In this document: positions 23,203 through 32,354 of the stretch, one piece after another
How the letters are laid out: every line of letters starts with the position of its first letter
Position numbering within the stretch: position 1 is the first letter of the stretch
From: Pseudoflavitalea sp. G-6-1-2
GTDB taxonomy: Bacteria; Bacteroidota; Bacteroidia; Chitinophagales; Chitinophagaceae
Reading direction: 5' to 3'
DNA length: 64,000 nt
NCBI RefSeq assembly: GCF_012927185.1
Contig: NZ_JABBGB010000002.1
Location: 1,736,001-1,800,000, forward strand
Made by a program: the position numbers and the translations under genes
Notes under the pieces: generated by a model
Seen by the model: the letters and a program-made list of their open reading frames with translations, nothing else
Told to the model about the DNA's origin: nothing
The model's database searches: none

Positions 23203-24504
23203 TTAGTAGCTCTGTCCTCGCATTATGCCTTGTCTTCCGGTATAGGAATTTACTCTTCCCACGCAGATCAGTTCATCTGCTCTGCCTCCGATTGGTCTGA
23301 AGTATACCAGTATCAGGTATTCGTTTTCGCTCTCCCAATAATTGCCTTCGGTGAAATCGAATGATGCCTGACGTTTGGGGTCGTTGCGATCGATGGTTAC
23401 ATACGTGTAATCGTAATATCCCTGCTTCAGAAAAAGACTGGTTTCGTACATGCCTTTCTCCTCATTGAAAACCATTTTCGCGGAATCGTTGAGGTTGTAG
23501 TCGGTTATTTGTCCGAATAGATATACGTCTTTATCAGGGAATGGCATATTGTTCGGTGGAGCGAATGCGAAATGCACCGTTGCGTAATCGATCTGCCAGA
23601 GCGGATTGAGACTTTCCGTTGTTTCGATGGTGTACATGCCGTTTACATCGCGGAAGAAATTGAATCGTTGTTTGCTTCGGTCGGCATCGGGCCGCATGAA
23701 TATTTCCGTACTGTTGGGAAGATATTTTGCATTGAGGATACGGTCGCTCTGGAATCGCAGACTGCGCATATCCAGCCATCTCCATTCTTTTCCTGCGGGG
23801 AAGATGGCATCCTGCTCGGTGTTGTATTCAAGTATGTTCCGTGAGAAGAATGATGGACGAAGATTCACATGCGCATTGTCCCAACGGTAGTTCTGCAGTA
23901 TGGCCACTTTTATCTGCTGCAGATGATTGGATACATTCAGTCCCTCACTCAGCTGCACTTTGAACTGCACTTTTTGTCCGGTTCTGAAATACTGGCCATT
24001 GAATGGTTGCTGAATCTGCGCAGGCGTACTGGCTTTTTCATCCACCACCAGCAATCGTTTGGTGATGATGGTCTTGCTGGTATCGCTATTGAGAAAAACG
24101 CGAACGATATAATTGCCGGATCGGGTTGGATAACAATTCTGATCGGGCAGGCTCGCCTGATAATGCGTATATCTTGTAAATGCGATGCTGCTGCTTCTGT
24201 AGGTATTGATGCGCTGCTGCATAAACCCCCGCATGTAATCGAACTGGCTGAGCAGGGCGGGCGTCCAGTCTGCATTGCAGAGCTGGAAAGTATAAGAATA
24301 GGCCTTCACTCCTCCCCCGATCTCGTCGAAATGCAGCTCTACTCTGTCACCGCTGTTAAGGCGGATGATGGGATATCCCAGTTGATCGCCACTCCGGAAC
24401 AGCTGTACAGACTTGATATTGGACGAATATACAGCATCAGGAATCTGTGCCATCAGACTGGCAGAGATCAGCATGCAACAGAGCAGGTACAAGGTTTTCA
24501 TCAT
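23203..24504 (-). CDS. Type IX secretion system plug protein (DUF5103)
   Basis: A 433-residue exported protein; the signal peptide ends near residue 19 (ASLMAQ). The N-terminal Ig-like domain (about 25-150, ending ITKRLLVVDE) is the T9SS plug first domain, and the C-terminal part has DVYLFGQITDYNLND and a final FTEGNYWESENEYLILVYFR strand region. The plug seals the SprA translocon when PorV is absent. It agrees with the T9SS cargo gene at 58801. No other T9SS component is within the window. Confidence 0.9.
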   Translation of the reverse strand: MMKTLYLLCCMLISASLMAQIPDAVYSSNIKSVQLFRSGDQLGYPIIRLNSGDRVELHFDEIGGGVKAYSYTFQLCNADWTPALLSQFDYMRGFMQQRINTYRSSSIAFTRYTHYQASLPDQNCYPTRSGNYIVRVFLNSDTSKTIITKRLLVVDEKASTPAQIQQPFNGQYFRTGQKVQFKVQLSEGLNVSNHLQQIKVAILQNYRWDNAHVNLRPSFFSRNILEYNTEQDAIFPAGKEWRWLDMRSLRFQSDRILNAKYLPNSTEIFMRPDADRSKQRFNFFRDVNGMYTIETTESLNPLWQIDYATVHFAFAPPNNMPFPDKDVYLFGQITDYNLNDSAKMVFNEEKGMYETSLFLKQGYYDYTYVTIDRNDPKRQASFDFTEGNYWESENEYLILVYFRPIGGRADELICVGRVNSYTGRQGIMRGQSY

Positions 24505-24642
24505 CCTGGCTATTTATTGAATAAATGTACTGGACACAATGTTAACATAAATAAAGAAAAAACTTTCGCCAGATTTGAACGCAGCGGCTATTTTTGAGGC
24601 GCCGAACCCGGAAAAGGGTTCCGGTACAAAACACATTCCGCT

Positions 24643-25872
24643 TTGAACGTCGCCGCCTATATCGCCAAAAGAGTTGCATTCAATACCCAGAAATCGTTTT
24701 CACGTTTCGTGATCAGGTTATCGGTGGGTGCCACCATTATCAGTGTGGCGGTGATGATACTCACCCTCGCCTTCACCAATGGCTTCAAAGAAACGATCAG
24801 CCAGAAAGTATTCAGCTTCTGGGGACATATCCGCATTCAGGGATTCGGCGGCGCGCGGGTATCCATTGCGGAAGAAGCGCCCATTTTCAAGAACGATTCG
24901 GTTACCAATCTGCCAAAGCAGTTTCCACAGATAACATCGGTGCAGCCATTTGCTACGCGAAGCGCCATTCTGAAAACAGAAGAAACCATCGAAGGTGTAC
25001 TGATCAAAGGCGTAGAAGCCGGTTATCATTTCAATAATCTCGGCAAGTTTCTGGTTTCGGGAAGATGGGTGCAGTTTGGCGACAGCAGTTACGCCAAAGA
25101 GATCAATCTCTCGGAATTCACTGCCAACCGGCTTCACCTTAAGGCGGGCGATTCTCTGCAATTGTATTTCATTCAGCCCGGATCTCCTGCGCGTGCAAGA
25201 AAAGTAATGGTGGCGGGCATTTTCAAAACCGGCATCGAAGAATATGATAAGATGATCGCCATCGGCGATCTCCGACTGCTGCAACGCCTCAATGGCTGGG
25301 CGCCCGATCAGATCGGCGGTTACGAACTGATGCTGAACGATTACAACGCAATGGATGAGGTGAATTACGAGATCATCTCTGCTCTGCCCATGGGCATGCG
25401 TGGCACTACTATCAGGAACCTCTACCCTAATATCTTCGACTGGCTTGGGTTGCAGAATAAGACCATCGCCATTGTACTGATAATTATGGTGGTGATTGCC
25501 ACACTCAACCTGATCACCTGTTTGCTGATCCTTGTGATGGAACGCATCCGCATGGTGGGATTGCTCAAAGCGCTTGGCGCCAGCAACTGGATGATTCAGA
25601 AAATATTTCTCTTTCACGGAGCCGTGATCATCTGTTCAGGATTGCTGTTCGGCAATCTCATCGGACTGGTGATCTGCTGGCTGCAGCAGCGATACAGCCT
25701 CATTACCTTACCTGAAGACGCTTACTACATCTCCAAAATTGAAGTGCATATTGTTTGGTGGCAGGTGGCGCTGGTGAATGCAGGCACTTTCCTGATCTGC
25801 TTTTTGGTGCTGCTGATTCCTACTATTATTGTTAAGCGTGTTCAACCAGTACGTGCTATTCAGTTCAGGTAA
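24643..25872 (+). CDS. ABC transporter permease, FtsX/LolC-LolE type
   Basis: A 409-residue permease. One membrane helix near the N-terminus (about 23-45), a large periplasmic MacB-like domain, and three C-terminal helices (about 270-300, 320-350 and 370-400), with the family motif MVGLLKALGASNW in the loop between them. The start is TTG at 24643: an in-frame stop is at 24595 and no ATG exists in between. It resembles LolE and would extract lipoproteins from the inner membrane with an ATPase such as LolD, not encoded nearby. A GAACCC/GGGTTC hairpin lies in the leader (24604-24621). Confidence 0.92.
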   Translation: MNVAAYIAKRVAFNTQKSFSRFVIRLSVGATIISVAVMILTLAFTNGFKETISQKVFSFWGHIRIQGFGGARVSIAEEAPIFKNDSVTNLPKQFPQITSVQPFATRSAILKTEETIEGVLIKGVEAGYHFNNLGKFLVSGRWVQFGDSSYAKEINLSEFTANRLHLKAGDSLQLYFIQPGSPARARKVMVAGIFKTGIEEYDKMIAIGDLRLLQRLNGWAPDQIGGYELMLNDYNAMDEVNYEIISALPMGMRGTTIRNLYPNIFDWLGLQNKTIAIVLIIMVVIATLNLITCLLILVMERIRMVGLLKALGASNWMIQKIFLFHGAVIICSGLLFGNLIGLVICWLQQRYSLITLPEDAYYISKIEVHIVWWQVALVNAGTFLICFLVLLIPTIIVKRVQPVRAIQFR

Positions 25873-25885
25873 CACCAGAGCATGT

Positions 25886-26107
25886 ATGTTAAGAAAGATT
25901 GACATTTTACAGTTTGAACCACTTATTTGGAATGCTGCTGTCGGGAAGAAAGCAGTCTATATTACTACATCATACCCCGAAGAAGAATGCTGGCTTCAGA
26001 TGAATAACTTTCCGGATGAGCCTTTATGGACCTTACACTATCAGGAAAACTCAATAGATATCGAGGATACTCCAGTTACCTGGAAGGTCAATTACCGGAA
26101 TAAATAA
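25886..26107 (+). CDS. Small protein, unknown
   Basis: A 73-residue protein beginning MLRKIDILQFEPLIWNAA, 13 bases after the permease stop, so probably in the same transcript. It contains several Trp and acidic residues and no membrane segment. The frame also extends upstream into the permease gene (to 25829), which is unlikely. No family recognised. Confidence 0.6.
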   Translation: MLRKIDILQFEPLIWNAAVGKKAVYITTSYPEEECWLQMNNFPDEPLWTLHYQENSIDIEDTPVTWKVNYRNK

Positions 26108-26122
26108 TCAGGATTAGGTTCT

Positions 26123-26854
26123 CTATACAATATGGGAAAGGATAATGCCCGTGGCCACAGCGGCATTCAATGATTCGGCCTGCCCAATTCTTGGAATAGT
26201 TACTTTATGCTGACTCATCTCCAGCAGCTCTTCTCTGATGCCTTTCGATTCGTTCCCGATCAGCAGAATTCCTTCCTTCACCTGCTTCAACTGCGGCAAT
26301 GGCGTGCCATTCAGCGTAGCGGCGTACACCGGTATATCGGCGTGTTTCTGTAAAAACTCAGGCAGATCTTCGTACACCACATGCACCCGCGCAATGCCGG
26401 CCATAGTGCTCTGTACCACTTTGGGATTGAATACATCGGCCGAATCCCGGCTACAGATAACGGTTTGGATGCCGAACCAATCCGCGCAGCGGATGATGGT
26501 TCCCAGATTGCCCGGATCCTGCACAGTATCGAGCATTAACGAAATTTTATTCCGGAGCAGCAAAGCCGGCGGAAATACAGGTTTTCTGAAAATGCCCAGC
26601 ACCTGATTGGGCGTCTGCATAAAAGAAATGCGTTGCAGTTCGTCTGAAGTAACCGTCTGTACTGCATCCTGCGGCAAAAATGCCTGTTTCTGAATCCAGT
26701 TGTTCTCTGCGAATAACTGCACCAGGTCAACATTTCCGGCTGCCAGCAGTTCCTCTGTAATTTTAGGTCCTTCAGCTACAAATACGCCTTCTTCATCACG
26801 TAATTTTTTCTGGCTTAAACTTTGAATATATTTGACCTGCGTTTTAACCAACAT
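26123..26854 (-). CDS. TrmH/SpoU family RNA 2'-O-methyltransferase
   Basis: A 243-residue SPOUT enzyme. An N-terminal substrate-binding domain (FVAEGPKITEELL) is followed by the knot with motif 1 (DPGNLGTIIRCADWFG), motif 2 (LLIGNESKGIREELL) and motif 3 (IPRIGQAESLNAAVATGI). It uses S-adenosylmethionine to methylate a ribose in rRNA or tRNA; the exact site cannot be read. Divergent from TamL with only 18 bases between the proposed start codons, so their promoters overlap. Confidence 0.93.
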   Translation of the reverse strand: MLVKTQVKYIQSLSQKKLRDEEGVFVAEGPKITEELLAAGNVDLVQLFAENNWIQKQAFLPQDAVQTVTSDELQRISFMQTPNQVLGIFRKPVFPPALLLRNKISLMLDTVQDPGNLGTIIRCADWFGIQTVICSRDSADVFNPKVVQSTMAGIARVHVVYEDLPEFLQKHADIPVYAATLNGTPLPQLKQVKEGILLIGNESKGIREELLEMSQHKVTIPRIGQAESLNAAVATGIILSHIV

Positions 26855-26872
26855 TGCGCTTCGATTTTTGTG

Positions 26873-29245
26873 ATGATGCTATCCGGCCAGCAAGTTAATG
26901 TTTTTGTGAAGTTATCACGGTGGGTACTTTTCGGCCTGCTGTGTATGATGCTGGCTACAAGTTGCATACCCATCGTAAAAAAGAACCAGATCGGCCGCAC
27001 TTTTGTGTACAGAACCAATATCGAGGTAAAGGGCAAACTGCCCATGTACAAAAAGCGGGAACTCTCCAACAAGCTCCAGAATCAGCTCGACGACAGCCTC
27101 AAGGTTCGTGTGATCTCTTATGGCGGTCTTTTCAAAACCTATGTGCGTCCACCAGCATTCGATACGCTCAATATCGGGCGATCCAAAGTTTTCATGACTG
27201 CCCTGCTTAAATCGATGGGCTATTTTCACTCAACTATCACCGATACTTTTTTCATCCGAACGGTTCAGAAAAGGCATCGCACCTATATCACATTCAAGGT
27301 AGAACCAGGTGTTCAGCTGACAATGGACTCTATCGGCTACTCCCTTACCACGCCCGAACTGCAGGCGCTGGCCATTGAAAATATCCGTAACAGCAAACTG
27401 AAAAAAGGCGATGCTTATTCCATCGAAGCCATCTCACAGGAGATCGACCGCCTGCTTACCAGCTTCCGCGATAACGGTTATTACAAGATCACACGCGAAA
27501 GTGTATACGCACAGGTAGATACCGTTGTAGCGGCGCTGATCGATCCCAGCCTCGATCCGTTCGAGCAGGTACGACTGCTGGATTCACTCCGCAGAAAACG
27601 CGACAAGCCCACCATCAATGTGGTTTTTAAGCAACGACCAGCGAAAGACAGTACGCAGATCTCGAAATTCTATATCGGCAATGTATCGGTGTATCCCGAT
27701 CTGTATATTCTCGAAGATTCCACCGAGTCGAGACGCGATACCACCACTGTAAACGGATACAAATTCTACTACAACTCCCGCAAATTCAAGCTGCCTTTCA
27801 TTGCAGATAATATTTCGCTGCATCCGGGCACGCTGTACAGACAGCGGCGGTTTTACAGAACCATCAATAATTTCAATCAGCTGGGGCCCTGGTCGAATGT
27901 AGATCTTACCATGACGGAACGATACGATTCCGTTCCCCTGCTCGATGCCACACTGAGACTCTATCCCAACAAGAAGCAGAGCCTTACCACCGATTTCGAG
28001 GCCAGCCGCAACGTGAGCGACTTCTTATCCAACGGCCGCTTCTTCGGACTGGGTGTAAACTTCAGACTGCTCAACAGAAACGCTTATCGCGAAGCCATAC
28101 AAACCAGTACCAATGCACGTTTCGGCATAGAGCTGGGAACTCAGCTGGTGCAGACATTGCAGGCCAGCTTTGCGCACAATATCAACTTCCCCAGATTCAT
28201 TGTTCCTTTCAGGTTCAATCAGGAAAGGGTGGTTAATCCCCGTACGGTGCTCGCGCTCGAAGCCAGCTATACCGACCGAAGGGAATTCTTCAAGGTGCCG
28301 AGCTTCAAGGCAAGCTGGGGTTATGAATGGATCAGCGGACGCCTCCGCGGCAATTCCGAAACACCCAGAAGGAGGATCAACTGGCAATACATTCCGCTCA
28401 ACTTCGAGTATACCAGTGTGGTGAAAACGGATAGCCTCCGCAAGTTCGAGCAGATCATTCCGGCCTATCGTTTTGCCTTCAATGATGGTATGATCATCAG
28501 CCAGGTACTAAGTGCCAGCACAGCCATTCAGAGAGGTCCGAAACTTACTGTACTGCGTGCGCGCGTTGAAGAGAGCGGTGCTATTTTCGGGATGATCAAA
28601 TCGCTGGAGCTCGGCGCCCTCCGCCGGTTTGTGAAGATGGATGCCGAGATAAAACACTATATCAATTTCCGCAGATCGTCGCTGGCACTCCGCGCCTATG
28701 GCGGCGTTGGCTTCGTATATGGCAAAACCGATACTGGTGGTGTGATAGTGAAAGAATACAACCTTCCTTTCTTCAAAGCCTTCACCGCAGGTGGACCATA
28801 CAGCATGCGTGCATGGCAGATCAGAAGGCTCGGTCCCGGTTCGTCTACTTTGTACGAAGCAAAGGGCGATACAGTGGCCATCGACCGGTTCGGCAATATG
28901 CAGCTGGAATTCAACATGGAGTATCGCTTCAATGTTACCACAGTTGCAGGTATCAAAGTGGCCAGCGCACTCTTCCTCGACATGGGAAATATCTGGAGCC
29001 ACGAAACCGATCCAAAATCAAAGAGTGTGATCTCCGATGCCAGTTTCCAGATTGGCAGATTGTATAAAGACCTCGCCGTTGGCGGAGGTACCAGCCTTCG
29101 TTTCGATTTTGATTTCTTCCTTATCAGATTGGATTGGGCATACAAACTGAAGAACCCGGCATATTCGAACATCAACTCCGGATGGTTCCATAATCTCACA
29201 CTAAGCAGCGGACAGTTTCAATTGGGAATCGGTTATCCGTTCTGA
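26873..29245 (+). CDS. tamL: BamA/TamA-family outer-membrane lipoprotein (TamL)
   Basis: About 790 residues. The signal ends MMLATSC, a lipobox with an acceptor Cys, so the protein is a lipoprotein as in Bacteroidota TamL. POTRA-like repeats follow (to about 370), then a C-terminal 16-strand barrel rich in alternating aromatics and ending GIGYPF. It works with TamB in inserting outer-membrane proteins; tamB is not in the window. The ATG at 26873 is chosen; the longer frame from 26822 overlaps the divergent gene, and GTG at 26906 would give an ideal 20-residue lipoprotein signal (starting KLSRWVLFG after the initiator). The 3' end overlaps truB by 13 bases. Confidence 0.88.
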   Translation: MMLSGQQVNVFVKLSRWVLFGLLCMMLATSCIPIVKKNQIGRTFVYRTNIEVKGKLPMYKKRELSNKLQNQLDDSLKVRVISYGGLFKTYVRPPAFDTLNIGRSKVFMTALLKSMGYFHSTITDTFFIRTVQKRHRTYITFKVEPGVQLTMDSIGYSLTTPELQALAIENIRNSKLKKGDAYSIEAISQEIDRLLTSFRDNGYYKITRESVYAQVDTVVAALIDPSLDPFEQVRLLDSLRRKRDKPTINVVFKQRPAKDSTQISKFYIGNVSVYPDLYILEDSTESRRDTTTVNGYKFYYNSRKFKLPFIADNISLHPGTLYRQRRFYRTINNFNQLGPWSNVDLTMTERYDSVPLLDATLRLYPNKKQSLTTDFEASRNVSDFLSNGRFFGLGVNFRLLNRNAYREAIQTSTNARFGIELGTQLVQTLQASFAHNINFPRFIVPFRFNQERVVNPRTVLALEASYTDRREFFKVPSFKASWGYEWISGRLRGNSETPRRRINWQYIPLNFEYTSVVKTDSLRKFEQIIPAYRFAFNDGMIISQVLSASTAIQRGPKLTVLRARVEESGAIFGMIKSLELGALRRFVKMDAEIKHYINFRRSSLALRAYGGVGFVYGKTDTGGVIVKEYNLPFFKAFTAGGPYSMRAWQIRRLGPGSSTLYEAKGDTVAIDRFGNMQLEFNMEYRFNVTTVAGIKVASALFLDMGNIWSHETDPKSKSVISDASFQIGRLYKDLAVGGGTSLRFDFDFFLIRLDWAYKLKNPAYSNINSGWFHNLTLSSGQFQLGIGYPF

Positions 29246-29970
29246 TCGGTTGAAGTATTGTTTTCAGCCTGATCTGCCTGCTGCGTTTTTACTACATCGA
29301 TATAAGTTGCTACCTGCTCCATGGTCATGGATTGATCGAGGGTGAAGTCGCCGATACGCGTGCGTACGAGGCTGCTGAGATGTCCGCCTGTTCCCAGCGC
29401 TGCACCGAAATCGTTTGCCAGACTGCGGATATAGGTGCCCGTTGAACAGACCACTCTGAAATGCACAACAGGCAGCTCAACCGCTGTAAGTTCAAATGTT
29501 TTGATGGTAACGGCTCTTGGATCAGGCACTACCTCCTGCCCCTTGCGCGCCATTTCGTACAGGCGTTTGCCATCTTTTTTGATAGCGGAATGAATGGGTG
29601 GAACCTGCAGAATGTCGCCGGTGAAAGGCACTGTAGCATCGAGCAATTGCTGATGCGTGAGATGACTGTATTCTTTGAAGTTTTCGGGTTCACTTTCCAG
29701 ATCGAAAGTAGGTGTAGTAGAGCCCAGCGTGATGGTACCCGTGTATTCTTTTTCGCGGGCCATGTAATCGTTGATGCGTTTGGTGAACTTGCCGGTGCAC
29801 ACAATGAGCAGCCCGGTGGCCAGCGGATCCAATGTACCTGCATGCCCAACCTTTTTGATGCGGATAAGACTGCGCACTTTGCGCACCACATCGAAGGAAG
29901 TCCATGTTAATGGTTTATTGATCAGCAATACCTGTCCCTGCTCAAATACGTTTACCGGTGTAGATTCCAT
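29233..29970 (-). CDS. truB: tRNA pseudouridine(55) synthase TruB
   Basis: A 245-residue pseudouridine synthase. The catalytic Asp48 lies in GHAGTLDPLATG, with the usual KPLTWTSFDVV lead-in and the GTYIRSLANDFG motif near 180. It isomerises U55 in the T-loop of tRNAs. Length is normal for the short bacterial type without the PUA domain. The gene is convergent with tamL (13-base overlap) and 23 bases from the DUF58 gene. Confidence 0.97.
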   Translation of the reverse strand: MESTPVNVFEQGQVLLINKPLTWTSFDVVRKVRSLIRIKKVGHAGTLDPLATGLLIVCTGKFTKRINDYMAREKEYTGTITLGSTTPTFDLESEPENFKEYSHLTHQQLLDATVPFTGDILQVPPIHSAIKKDGKRLYEMARKGQEVVPDPRAVTIKTFELTAVELPVVHFRVVCSTGTYIRSLANDFGAALGTGGHLSSLVRTRIGDFTLDQSMTMEQVATYIDVVKTQQADQAENNTSTDQNG

Positions 29971-29993
29971 GCGGCGAAGATAACAATCACCGG

Positions 29994-31337
29994 TTAAATA
30001 GCCTGCCGCGCTTTCAGTTCGAGGTATTTATTTACGGTATCAACGGTGAGAGCCTGCGGCGTGGTAAGGATGGTGGAGATGCCATGCTGCTGCAGTTCTT
30101 TCACAATCAACCGCTTTTCGTACACCATTCTTTCGGCGATGGTACGCATGTAGAGGCTTTCGATATTATTCACTTTCTGCTCCGTAAGCTGCTTCAGTTC
30201 TGTATTCTCGAAGAATACCACCAGCACCAGGTGATTGCGTGCGATGCTGCGCAGATAAGGCAGCTGACGTTGCATGCCCGATACCGATTCGAAGTTGGTG
30301 AAGAGTATAATGAGGCTGCGTTGCGTGATGCGGGTACGCACCAGCGCATATAGTTTTTCGTAATCCGATTCGAGGAACTGCGTATCCTGATTGTAGAGCG
30401 TTTCGAGCACCGTGTTCATTTGTCCGGCTTTGCGATCGGCCTGCAGAAACTGTCCGAGTGTATCGGAAAAAGTGATCATGCCGGCTTTATCCTGACGAAG
30501 CAACGCCACGCGCATCATCACCAGTGCGGCATTGATGCTGTAATCGAGCAGGCTCATGCCTTCGAAAGGCATTTTCATCACACGTCCTTTATCGATTACG
30601 CAGTACACCTGCTGACTTCTTTCGTCGGAGAAATTGTTCACCATCAGATGGCCGCCGCGGCGGGCTGTGGCTTTCCAGTTGATGCTGCGGATATCATCTC
30701 CGGTAACATAATCCTTGATCTGCTCGAACTCAAGGCTATGGCCGATCTTTCTGATCTTTCTGTTGCCTGCATCTGCCAGGTTGTTGGAGATGGCACGCAG
30801 TTCGAACTGACGGAGGGCTAAGAAAGAAGGCAGCACTTTCACCATCGTTTCTTCTCCCCCTTCCTGATAGCGTCTGATAACAAAACCAAGTGGCGTTTTT
30901 ACAAACACGTTCAGAAAATGGAAGATGTATTCGCCCCGTTCAACTGGTCTCAGTTTGTATTGCAGTACGGTTTCCTCTCTGCTGCCCAGTGAGGTTTTCA
31001 GCAGAAAATCGCGCTTCTGAAACTGCACGGGCAGTTCTTCGATGAGCTTAACCGATACACGGAACTGGTATTGATTCTTCAGCCTGATCTTCACAGTATT
31101 TTCATCGCCATTGCTGAACCTGTCGGCCATATCACGGCTTGCCTGCACGCCCTGTTTGCGCACAAAGAGCAGCAGAAAATCGAGCAGAACCAGGCCTGTG
31201 AAAAAAAGCAGTGCATACCGCGCTGCAAGATAGAGCACGGGCCAGTTGTAGCTGAGCACAAACAACAGCACGATGGCTGCAAATGCCCAGTAGAACTGCC
31301 TTCCGAAGAACAAAGGTTGTATGAGACGCTTGATCAT
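29994..31337 (-). CDS. DUF58 domain protein
   Basis: A 447-residue protein. Two membrane helices at about 12-50, an Ig-like segment, then the DUF58 signature (GDDIRSINWKATARRGGHLMVNNF) within a vWA-like fold. The ATG at 31337 starts one base after the stop of the MoxR gene; an alternative ATG at 31355 lies within it. DUF58 proteins partner MoxR ATPases and are thought to act in envelope protein maturation. Last gene of the operon read from 35370. Confidence 0.93.
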   Translation of the reverse strand: MIKRLIQPLFFGRQFYWAFAAIVLLFVLSYNWPVLYLAARYALLFFTGLVLLDFLLLFVRKQGVQASRDMADRFSNGDENTVKIRLKNQYQFRVSVKLIEELPVQFQKRDFLLKTSLGSREETVLQYKLRPVERGEYIFHFLNVFVKTPLGFVIRRYQEGGEETMVKVLPSFLALRQFELRAISNNLADAGNRKIRKIGHSLEFEQIKDYVTGDDIRSINWKATARRGGHLMVNNFSDERSQQVYCVIDKGRVMKMPFEGMSLLDYSINAALVMMRVALLRQDKAGMITFSDTLGQFLQADRKAGQMNTVLETLYNQDTQFLESDYEKLYALVRTRITQRSLIILFTNFESVSGMQRQLPYLRSIARNHLVLVVFFENTELKQLTEQKVNNIESLYMRTIAERMVYEKRLIVKELQQHGISTILTTPQALTVDTVNKYLELKARQAI

Positions 31338-31338
31338 A

Positions 31339-32319
31339 CTATCTGGGTACCTCAATTTGTTGGAGAATATCGCGGATCACATCATCTGTATCTGCTCCTT
31401 CCATTTCTTTATCTGGAGTGAGCACCAGCCTGTGGCGAAGTACTGCAGGTGTGATATGCAGAACATCTTCGGGCGTGATAAAATCACGGCCACGGATAGC
31501 CGCCAGCGCTTTGGCTCCATTGAGAATGCCGATGCTTGCGCGTGGTGATGCTCCGAGATAAATGGATTTGTTGTTTCTCGTTGCCTGCACTATCTGAGTG
31601 ATGAAGCTGATGAGCTTAGCTTCTACATGCAGTTTGCGTACCTGCTGACGCAGCGATTCGATCTGCGCACCGCTGAGCACCGCTCCTACCTGAGTGATCA
31701 TATCGTTCAGGTTGTTCTGGTGATGCTGCATCACCACCTGATACTCCTGCTCCTGTGATGGATAGGTTACCAGTATTTTGAAGAGGAAACGATCGAGTTG
31801 CGCCTCGGGCAGGTGGTAAGTTCCTTCCTGCTCGATGGGGTTCTGGGTAGCTACCACCATGAAAGGAGATTCCAGTGCATAGCTATGTCCGTCTACAGTT
31901 ACCTGCTTTTCTTCCATCACCTCAAAGAGAGCGGACTGAGTTTTTGCCGGGGCACGGTTGATCTCATCGATCAGCACGATATTGCTGAAGATGGGGCCGC
32001 GCTTGAAATGGAAATTGCTGTCTTTGGGATTGAAGATGGAAGTTCCGATTACATCGCTCGGCATCAGATCGGGTGTGAACTGAATGCGCGAGAAATCAAC
32101 CGAGATACATCTGCTCAGCAGTTTAGCCGTTAATGTTTTTGCTACGCCGGGTACCCCTTCGATGAGTACGTGACCGTCGGCGAGCACTGCAGCCAGCAAC
32201 AGTTCCACCATCTCTTCCTGCCCTACGATCACTTTACCGATCTCCGCTTTGAGGGTATGAACCGATTGGTGAAGAATTCCCAGATCGGTGCGGCTTTCAA
32301 AAATATTATTCTCTTCCAT
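31339..32319 (-). CDS. MoxR family AAA+ ATPase
   Basis: A 326-residue ATPase with Walker A GVPGVAKT (55-62), Walker B IVLIDEIN (114-121), the NRAPAKTQSALFEVMEE helix insert and sensor ATQNPIEQEGTYHLPEAQLDRF. MoxR proteins act as chaperone-like ATPases that mature a partner with a vWA-type domain, here most likely the adjacent DUF58 protein. 35 bases separate it from the upstream DUF4350 gene. Confidence 0.96.
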   Translation of the reverse strand: MEENNIFESRTDLGILHQSVHTLKAEIGKVIVGQEEMVELLLAAVLADGHVLIEGVPGVAKTLTAKLLSRCISVDFSRIQFTPDLMPSDVIGTSIFNPKDSNFHFKRGPIFSNIVLIDEINRAPAKTQSALFEVMEEKQVTVDGHSYALESPFMVVATQNPIEQEGTYHLPEAQLDRFLFKILVTYPSQEQEYQVVMQHHQNNLNDMITQVGAVLSGAQIESLRQQVRKLHVEAKLISFITQIVQATRNNKSIYLGASPRASIGILNGAKALAAIRGRDFITPEDVLHITPAVLRHRLVLTPDKEMEGADTDDVIRDILQQIEVPR

Positions 32320-32354
32320 GTATTTGAGGTCGTTTGAATGAATGTATTGGTTTG

